A stretch of DNA of 64,000 nucleotides, taken from Notospermus geniculatus. Taxonomy: Eukaryota > Nemertea > Pilidiophora > Heteronemertea > Lineidae. The notes under the pieces are model-generated. The model worked only from the letters and a program-made list of their open reading frames with translations, was not told the DNA's origin and ran no database searches. Below, one piece after another: positions 56,729-64,000 of the stretch. Each line of letters begins with the position of its first letter. Position 1 is the stretch's first letter. A program made the translations under genes and the position numbers. The stretch is from contig NMRB01000217.1 of the NCBI GenBank assembly GCA_002633025.1, positions 351,981-415,980 of the forward strand. The letters are read 5' to 3'.

Positions 56729-59700
56729 CTAAAGAACCTGACAAGACTTGGACTGATCTTGAGACGCAATGCTGCCTCTTGACACTGCAGACTTTTTCTT
56801 TTCCTTCGGAGATTTCTTTCTATCAGCCGATTTCACTTGATTCCCTGAAATCTTTCCTTTTTTCTGATCATCAATCTGCGGCTCGTAATGCAGGTGTGCA
56901 ACCTCCTCCTCCTGAACTCTGGAAGGACCAGCACTATGCCGTGTTGAGTCGGTCATAACAGAAATAGTGTCACTGTCCGTGTGACTTAATGTGGAGGAAA
57001 TTTCTGACGGCTTCCCAGTGGAAGCCGCAGAAATCTCACTCATGAGATCACCAGCTTTTGACATGTTTTCACTCTCATTCCGTGGTTCAAGAAGAGCTTC
57101 CCTCATGTCTGAGATGGACGAGCTCACGCGTGTTTTTATCGTTGTGTGCTGTGGTTCCTGGGTATGATCTGGTGGAGGACTTGCAGATGCATCTTTTCCT
57201 TTGGACGGATCCTGCATCTCATTTTCATCATCTGACAGGTTGAAGTCTGGCACGCTGATATCCTTCAAAAACTGGAAAATTAATGTCATCAGTCATTGAA
57301 ATTATACACTAATAGAAACTAAATAGTAGCAAAAATAGATAAGTACATGTAGTAGAGTGACACAGAGTTCAGATGTGAGAAGCGAGTCAGATTCTGTCAA
57401 GAAGTATCGGGGGCGGGGGGGGGGGGGGNGGATCACGAACATCTCGATTCAGAAACTTGGGAGTCACTTTGTTGCAACGACAGGCTGCAGACCGACAGGA
57501 CCAGAAATCCCCTTGGGTTTGTACCTTGGTCAAGGTTCATTAAAACCTTTATCCACCTGTGATTTACAATGGTTGAATAGATGTATTTTGAAGACTTACA
57601 GAAGGTTCAAATGGAATGTCATCATTTGTCAACCATTCATTCTTCAAGTTCATGATGTTGTAGATGATCTCATTGGGTGAGTACCCAGTGCTGGAAGATG
57701 TTGGAAGGAAGATATGATGTAGGAACAGCAATCAGAAACCTTAGCCTCTGTTGGACTTGCAGACGTGCAAGGTTCTGCAGATTCTGCCTCCATTGCTACA
57801 GCCAGATACGGATCTGCTGGTGGCTGTGAATTAGAGACAAACTACAGTCCACCCTCGCTATACCGCCCGTGGCGGTATAGCGAGGGTATTGTTGTTGGCG
57901 ATGTTGAAGTCAATTGTCTGTGGCAGTATAGCGAGGGGCGATATAACGAGCGTGGACTGTAGTATACAAAATAGCCAGTAGGCCTACTTACCTCTCAATA
58001 TTGAGAACATCCATTATGTCCTCACACGCTACCGTCAGCGGCATCACGTGCTTCAATGGAATGTCAACATCCAACCCCTCCATGGCGGCAAGCATATCTG
58101 GCGTCCACATCGTCACACCACTGAATGTTGCATTTTGGATGATACTCCAGATTTCTTGACTCTGCGGCAAGGAAGGATGGTTTTTCGTGCCGATCTCACC
58201 ACAAAACTGGATCGTCCTCCAGAGGACATCCTGACAGGACACATTACACGGAATCACACCCGGATAAGACGGTTTCGGTAGTAGACCTGCCACCTGGACA
58301 GGGTAGAGGATAGGCCGTCCTTTCGTAGCCCGGTGTTTACACAGCGACACATGAAACTCGTCGCGACCTTGCGGACTACGCAAATACTGAGGTGACAACA
58401 ACGCCAAGACAAGACGAGCATTATCGAGATCCAGCATTTTTTTCTGCTCCGATTCTGAGTCAACACTAATTGTCAAATCCGGGTTTCTCCTCTGAAGGTA
58501 TTTGCACATGAACTGCGCATATTTCCTGTCACAATGTACAAAAGAGAACACAAGGTCATGGCCAACACTAAGACTTAAAGGATCACTGATTTGCTCATTG
58601 GTAGTTGCACTTGGTAGTTTCTCACGTTGTGCACAAGTTGGTTTTGTTTTCACAATTTTGTTGTTGGCAATTTTGAAATGGTTCCCGAAGAATTCTAGCC
58701 GACGCTGCTCAAGGATTTTGTCTACATCAAGAAGGGTCTGAAAAACAGTAAACAAATGCATGATTAAAGCAGACGATGACACGAGATCTTTGATTTGGTC
58801 AGAGTGGTGCAATGGAAACGTCAGCACTGGTCACCTCCGAGATTCCAGTTTCGATCCCTAGTTGGATTTAATCACTTTATCAAGTAAGGCCACATAAAAT
58901 AAATAACTTGTTTCTCATCAGAACATTGGTGAAGGTAAGGTCCGTCAGGGCAATTTATATTTTATATTTTATATTTAAATTTCTAGGAATTTTACGGAGA
59001 AAGATAGACCACGGCAATTTATAATTTTCTTTTTGAAGAAAATGAACATCAAAGTGCAACAGTTCGGGGTCATGAAGGTCGGCCCGGGAATGGGGAGACC
59101 ACACACACGTGGCAAATTCAGGCCTGTCACAACTGTTTACAACCTGTCAGTGTCAGGTTGCCAGAAGTGACTTTTTACACATCATGCTGCCCTGGAAAAT
59201 GAGTGTTTTTTATCTTTGAAAATACAAATTTTTTTTCAGCTGTGTTTATTTTGTCAGGCCGGCCCATTTATAATTTATATTTTGAAAATATAAAATATAA
59301 AAAAATATCCACCCGGAACGAAAAATCCGTCCGGCCGCTGATGAGAAACAAGTAATTTTTTTTATGTGGCCTAATAGAGAAAGTGATTCACTTTGACAGC
59401 ACTGGCTTCCTCCTGCGGGGTATCAAATTTGTCCAATGTTGTCTATATAGAGTGAAAAATGTCATATTTTCAACATTTTCTTTGCGAAATTATTCCAGCA
59501 AGTCCTACCTCGGCTGGTGAAAACACTTCCAGTTTCCTCTTAAACTGGAAATAGGCATCCACTGACTGACAAATTTTCATGGTGACGTTTTTGAACTTCT
59601 CAACTCCATTGATAATCGGAATGTGTGTGAAAGACTGCGGTATCTCCTCAACATTTTCAATCAATACTGGAATTATCTCCGTCCTCTGAAAGAGGGAATT

Positions 59701-60686
59701 AATTCTTATGAAAAATTGTGCCATTGCTGGGCTGCAGTCATAAAGGCCATATGGTCTGTCTGAAAAAAACATCGCTCATATTGCATTTACTGCCCTTCGT
59801 TGACTGTATTTCCACTGCACCATTTGGTGTGGTTTTCAAATTTCGTGCCCGCCCAGCAAAGGCCTCACCACACATGTGCAATTCAAACTGCCTTTGGTTA
59901 TAAATTGTTTGTTATTTTCTGCCACACTGACTCCATAGAATGAGCACATCTGAAAATTTCAGTGCAATCTGGATGCAAGTGTGGACTACATGTATGACAT
60001 GTTATTTCTTTGCGTACCTGCGTCATATGCTGTACCAACGCCAGGTTGTACTCCTCTCGGCAGACTTGTGATGAGAGGTACTGCTTGGAGAGAAGGGCAA
60101 TCACCACTTTACTGCCATCTATTGCTGAATACAATGATTGCTGCCAGGAGCTTCCTGTAACCAGGAGGAAAATGCAGAGTGAATACAAAATAATTCAAAG
60201 AGGAAGCACATTCAACTGACACTGATTCAAAGGGTACATCTGGTCACAAAAATATATTGAAGTAAAGGCCTTGAGTCAATAACACAAGAACGTTCTGCAA
60301 GATTTTGAAGAAGTCTTTTAGCATTGCTGAGCATAATTGTCTCAAGTGATTCAGATGGTCATTCACACCCAACAAGATGAGTCGGTGGGACTGGATCTGA
60401 TCTCAAGCTGCAGCTCAGCAAAAAGCGTCACAGGATTGGGAGGGGCTCCTGTATTGGAGGCAAAAAGCTTGGGGTGATTATTGCAATTGCACCTACAAGA
60501 AATCAATTTGATGTTATAAGAAAAGCCATCTCACCTGTTCGTAGTTCCTTCGTGTCAAAGAAAATTTTCATCTTGGGATCAAGATGATTCAAAAGAGTCA
60601 GAAACTGCTCAGCTTTTTTGACGTTCCTGTGAGCATACGAGATGAAGACGTCATATGACACAAACCGGTCTGAGACTTTGTGCTAC
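56729..60686 (-). CDS. Tandem TIR-domain protein with CaaL tail, 5'-truncated
   Basis: Exons: 60686-60535 (start of TIR 1, SYDVFISYAHRNVKKAEQFL), 60154-60018 (SSWQQSLYSAIDGSKVVIAL, YLSSQVCREEYNLALV), 59685-59509 (TEIIPVLIENVEEIPQSF), 58737-57992 (linker, then TIR-like 2: DLVFSFVHCDRKYAQF, ARLVLALLSPQYLRSPQGRD, EFHVSLCKHRATKGRPILYP), 57690-57600 and 57271-56729 (acidic, Ser-rich tail, stop TAG). All phases agree (1,0,0,2,0). About 613 residues remain. The first exon is cut at about 60686, where sequence switches to HDHD2 exon 2. The C-terminus has KKSPKEKKKSAVSRG and ends SKSCQVL, a plausible CaaX box with Leu, expected for geranylgeranylation. TIR domains act in innate signalling or as NAD-cleaving enzymes; both domains keep a Glu at the position used by SARM1 (CREE; RDEF). 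It is not a TLR (no LRR or membrane segment visible), MyD88 (no death domain) or a typical SARM1. Confidence 0.88.
57409..57431. repeat. Poly(G) run with one N
   Basis: GGGGGCGGGGGGGGGGGG with an N at 57429, inside an intron of the TIR gene. Likely a sequencing problem. Confidence 0.8.
57845..57959. mobile_element. Tc1/mariner-like MITE, TA target
   Basis: CAGTCCACCCTCGCTATACC and ATATAACGAGCGTGGACTG ends, flanked by TA. It is in the TIR-gene intron just before the 58737-57992 exon's donor. Confidence 0.82.
58800..58880 (+). mobile_element. tRNA-like SINE fragment
   Basis: GAGTGGTGCAATGGAAACGT (A-box-like) and CCAGTTTCGATCCCTAGTTG (B-box GTTTCGATCCC). In a TIR-gene intron, antisense to the gene. 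Confidence 0.5.
58888..59371. mobile_element. PIF/Harbinger-like MITE, TSD TAA
   Basis: GGCCACATAAAATAAATAAC, TTGTTTCTCATCAG at the left and CTGATGAGAAACAAG, TTTTATGTGGCC at the right; TAA at 58885-58887 and 59372-59374. Internal ATTTATATTTTATATTTT low-complexity on both sides. 484 bp, non-coding. Confidence 0.87.
60155..60534. other. TIR-gene intron, nothing else seen
   Basis: Intron between the first two TIR exons. No repeat ends or conserved frame recognised. Confidence 0.5.
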
Positions 60687-63055
60687 ACGACAGCTCGTCG
60701 AACGAAAACAAGTCAGGCCAATGTTGTTTCTTGAAGACAGTGCAAAGGAGGATTTTGAAGGTAAGATAGTCTTTGTTGGAATGAGAACTTCTACGTACTG
60801 ACAGATGACAAATTTGTCAATTATTTTTACAAGAAAATTGGTATTTTTGCTAATTTAAACCGAATTTGTGCTGAAAATATCATTTTTCTGTAAGCCCAAC
60901 GTCAATGGCTTTTTAGATGGCCCCTGCCCATTCATTGCCCTCAATCAATACAATAGTCAGTGAGCAGTGAATAGTGACCTGACATGTCTCCATGACCTTG
61001 GTCAAGTGTATATGCCAAAGTCCTCATGCATATTCCTGCAGTGAGTAGCTTTTGTGTATTCAATAAACCTTTATTGAAATAGTCCGAGGACTTCCTAATC
61101 AACACCATTCAAAAGTTATGCAGCCTTAGGTAAGATTCATAACAGCTTTCAAGAATAACTGGGGAATACCCAGGCCCAGGTCATGAGTACCGGTATTGAT
61201 CAACTTGAGTAGTAGAGGTCACATGCCTAAAAAGGGCTTTCTCAAGACTAATTGCCCAGTTCAGCTGACGATATCTGATAAAAAGGCATTTATCTCTGTC
61301 TTGGGATTTTGCATCTTGATGAAACTTGAACTAGGGACCATTTTTGAGGGTGGCGGACAAGTCTGCTGTGGAAAATTTTGGGTTTTTCAAAAAACAAAAT
61401 AGTTGATTTTGGGTCACTTTGGAAATCGCCAAATTTTCTATGATAACAGATTCAAGGTCATCACTAATGCGTTCACAGCGATAATTTGCCTATCATATGC
61501 AGAAAACCGCATTCAATTATCATCAACCAGTTCTGAGAAAAACAGCATTTTCACTGTCCATTTACTAATTTCCAAGGCTATACATCGATACAGGTATGAC
61601 TCTGAATCATTACATCATTGGAACATTTTTTGACTGCAACTCCTCCATTCAGACACTAGTCTCTTCTCTGTATCCATTTCCCTTTCTTTAGGTATCAACA
61701 CTGAGGATCCAAATGCTGTTCTCATTGGCTTAGCTCCATCACTCTTTAACTATGAACCGCTCAACGAAGCCTTCAGGTTAGTCAGAAGCAAAATTAGGAA
61801 TGAATAACTAGGAATGATGGCAAATAGGGGGGTTGGATGCACGCTCTGCCATCCTGAACATAGCCGTTCGTTGCACTGAATCTAGAAGATACAGGAGTAA
61901 CCGTAGTCAGGCCAGCCTGAACTGGATATCGTGCCAAGGTGACAATCACTGAGCCCACCTGATTTGAGTCAACCGTCTCCCTCGTGCATCCGCCGCATAT
62001 GTATCCCTTGGAAGCACAGACATCTCCCCCACAAGTTAGTCTGAATCACGACATATGTGATTTTATTTGCAGGCTACTCATCAATGGGGCTGATTTGATC
62101 GCCATACATAAAGCCAGGTATTACAAAACAAAGACAGGACTCAATTTGGGGCCAGGTAGGTTGTTCTATTCATGATCCTTCACTCTGCGTCAAAAAAGGA
62201 CTGGTTCAAATACAGGCACCGGAGGTGAACTGTTGAGAGGGGTAAGGTGAAGAAGTCCCCAACACACCAGTGGAAGATCTTGTATTAGGCTGGCTGGTAC
62301 TGTGTGGATTTAAACGCAGGGTCTGAGCCTAGTGGGCTGGGGAATTTTATGAGTCATTTGCCACATGAAATGTATCAATAACGATCAAGTTTCTGTTCTT
62401 GTTTTACAGGGATGTTCGTGACCGGCCTGGAATCTGTCACAGACAAGAAAGCCGAAGTTGTTGGGAAACCAGAGAAGACATTCTTCCTGGAGGCAATGAA
62501 AGATTTGGATTGTAAACCAGAAAATACGATCATGATTGGTGATGTGAGTAGCTACGACAAAGTTTGACATTGAAATGAATGGCTACTGTAGGCCTACTGA
62601 GTGAGTGATCGTGATTGGAGTGAACGAGGTTTTTAACTTGACATGGAGTTAAAATTTCAACCTCCAAATTGGACCTATTGACCACTATGTTCAAATCCCT
62701 CGCAAGTTGTTTCAACCAGTCGGTTTTCATATTTATTTGGCAGGATGCCCGTGATGATGTTGTTGGAGCAATGGAAGCTGGAATGAAGGGGATTCTAGTA
62801 CAAACAGGTAAATTTAATATCTTGGAGACAAATGAATTGCCTGATGGCATATGACTAAACAGAACAGCAAAATGCTGCTAACGGGGCTGATTACTGGGAG
62901 GAGATGCTGAATGAAGAGAGGGTTAAAATATCACATTCTTCTCTGCAGGTAAATACAGAGAAGGAGATGAACAAACGTTTTCAAAGCGACCTCTTATGAC
63001 CGTCAAGGACTTCCCTGCTGCTGTCGATTTTATCCTTAACTTAGGAGAAAGCTGA
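60687..63055 (+). pseudogene. HDHD2: HDHD2 second copy, missing exon 1 and the 5' part of exon 2
   Basis: Exon 2 is present only from about 60687 ([20 protein letters not shown]) to 60760. Exons 61692-61776, 62073-62155, 62410-62543, 62744-62807 and 62949-63055 are complete, with intact splice sites and stop. Coding changes against copy 1 are few (GKPGKTF to GKPEKTF, EALKD to EAMKD, EQKF to EQTF, LTTIKD to LMTVKD), with no frameshift. Intron sequences differ by small changes and insertions. It is therefore not a decaying pseudogene but a truncated recent copy or the other allele joined here by assembly. It would not make a functional enzyme without motif I. Confidence 0.85.
60761..61691. other. 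Intron 2 of the HDHD2 copy with unmatched interior
   Basis: Only the ends match copy 1 (GTAAGATAGTCTTTGTTGG... and ATACAGGTATGACTCTGAAT...). About 60800-61585 has no match to copy 1, which has a SINE there. No gene recognised. Confidence 0.6.
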
Positions 63056-63403
63056 TGAAGGGTGCAATTAAGAATCTCATTAACGAACTACAGAGTGTGT
63101 TCAAATCAATTTGTTACCAAATCTTTTTAGATGTGTCTTTAATGTACCAACTGGTACATGTCAGAATTAGGCAAAAGGACCAAACGAAATGCACAACAGA
63201 TTTCGAGTTGCACTTTAATTACAGGTATGAATACATGGATAAAAACAGACAGTTGTCACCTTGTGTAAGATTTTTATAAAATTTTCCTCGTCAAACTTGG
63301 ACTGTGACAAGAGACGAGACATACATCATGATTAAAAGTATCAAAACTAAATAACCGGATGGAGATCTGAATATACATCACAATTTTGCATTTTTGTTTG
63401 TAA

Positions 63404-63557
63404 AGCGGCCCATACACGATCAATATTATTGCACAATATGAGGATCACAATGGGCAATATTATTGCCAATCTTTCTTCTACCCATCATGCGAAAAGCACA
63501 CGACCACCCATTTGGGCCCCATATTGTGCAATAATATTGCGCCGTGTATGGGCGGCT
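63404..63557. mobile_element. PIF/Harbinger-like MITE, TSD TAA
   Basis: AGCGGCCCATACACGATCAA and GCGCCGTGTATGGGCGGCT ends with inner arms CAATATTATTGCACAATAT. TAA at 63401-63403 and 63558-63560. The empty site GTTTGTAAGTCAAC is at 54890 next to HDHD2 copy 1. 154 bp. Confidence 0.93.
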
Positions 63558-63879
63558 TAAGTCAACTAGTGAAGTGGATACTGATAAGGTAACCAACTTC
63601 AAGGAGAACCTATTATATGATTCAGTAAAGAATGTTTAAGAAATATACCGGTACTAAAATAAATGTATCACACAAGAATTCTCAAATAAATATCTCTTCA
63701 ATATGGAATAACTTGAAATATAGACGGAATACAACCCAGAAAGACACTCTTAGCAGTTTGCTCATACCAAGGCTATCGTAATCTCTGTTATTTTATCACT
63801 TTATGTTGTACTTGTCAATAAATTGGTAACAATTTTGGGATGTGAAACAACAAACCCAAATGGCAAGGTATGTTTCTGN

Positions 63880-64000
63880 CACAATTTTGCATTTTTGTTT
63901 GTAAGTCAACTAGTGAAGTGGATACTGATAAGGTAACCAACTTCAAGGAGAACCTATAATATGATTCAGTAAAGAATGTTTAAGAAATATACCGGTACTA
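63880..64000. repeat. Third copy of the HDHD2 downstream flank
   Basis: After the N at 63879 the sequence restarts at CACAATTTTGCATTTTTGTT, already seen at about 54863 and 63378, and continues AAGTCAACTAGTGAAGTGG without the MITE. Direct sign of an assembly join. Confidence 0.9.

Noticed and set aside
60687-63055. HDHD2 copy as a processed pseudogene
   Set aside because: It keeps all introns and splice sites; it is a segmental copy or allele, not retrotransposed.

Overview
This is animal (metazoan) nuclear DNA: genes are split by GT-AG introns of a few hundred bases to many kilobases, the encoded proteins belong to animal families, and the DNA is densely seeded with small inverted-repeat transposons, tRNA-derived SINEs and minisatellites. 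Very frequent short words such as ACATGTA, AGGCCTA and ACCGGTA, together with paired copies that differ by a few percent and by transposon presence or absence, suggest a highly heterozygous marine invertebrate (echinoderm, hemichordate or cephalochordate would all fit). I cannot name the species.

Left part (1.5-26.5 kb, minus strand): one large gene of the CIN85/CD2AP/cindr family. It has three SH3 domains, a Pro-rich region, a capping-protein-interaction motif and a C-terminal coiled coil. I could join eleven coding exons with every splice phase agreeing. Two features stand out. One exon is duplicated in tandem, and its length (187 nt) forces the two copies to be mutually exclusive. A 3-kb open exon (18892-15837) lies inside the large intron before the third SH3 exon, has a strong acceptor in the correct phase, and would replace SH3-C plus the coiled coil with a novel 1,017-residue tail.

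Middle part (28.7-51.6 kb): a repeat-rich, internally duplicated region. Two ~3.56-kb units (28.7-32.25 and 32.74-36.30 kb) are followed by degenerate partial units (36.4-39.1 kb). Then come two ~5.75-kb copies (39.12-44.82 and 45.75-51.57 kb) that look like two alleles or a recent tandem duplication. They carry an unrecognised gene (exons A-E, all phases agreeing, ~500 residues, with a PP1-type RVxF motif and a Cys cluster) and a second conserved ORF of unknown nature. Because each copy has transposons the other lacks, the exact insertion sites and target-site duplications can be read directly.

Right part (51.7-64 kb): a complete seven-exon HDHD2 gene (plus strand), then a convergent gene (minus strand) for a protein with two tandem TIR-like domains and a polybasic tail ending in a CaaL-type prenylation motif. 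Next is a second, 5'-truncated copy of HDHD2 that begins in mid-exon exactly where the TIR gene is cut. A third fragment of the HDHD2 downstream flank follows a single N at 63879. These junctions point to assembly joins between haplotypes, although a real rearrangement is possible.

Across the window, many inverted-repeat elements start CAG, end CTG and make 5- or 6-bp target duplications; others have TTA/TAA duplications (PIF/Harbinger-like), TA (Tc1/mariner-like) or TTAA (piggyBac-like). No rRNA gene, CRISPR array or confident functional tRNA gene was seen.
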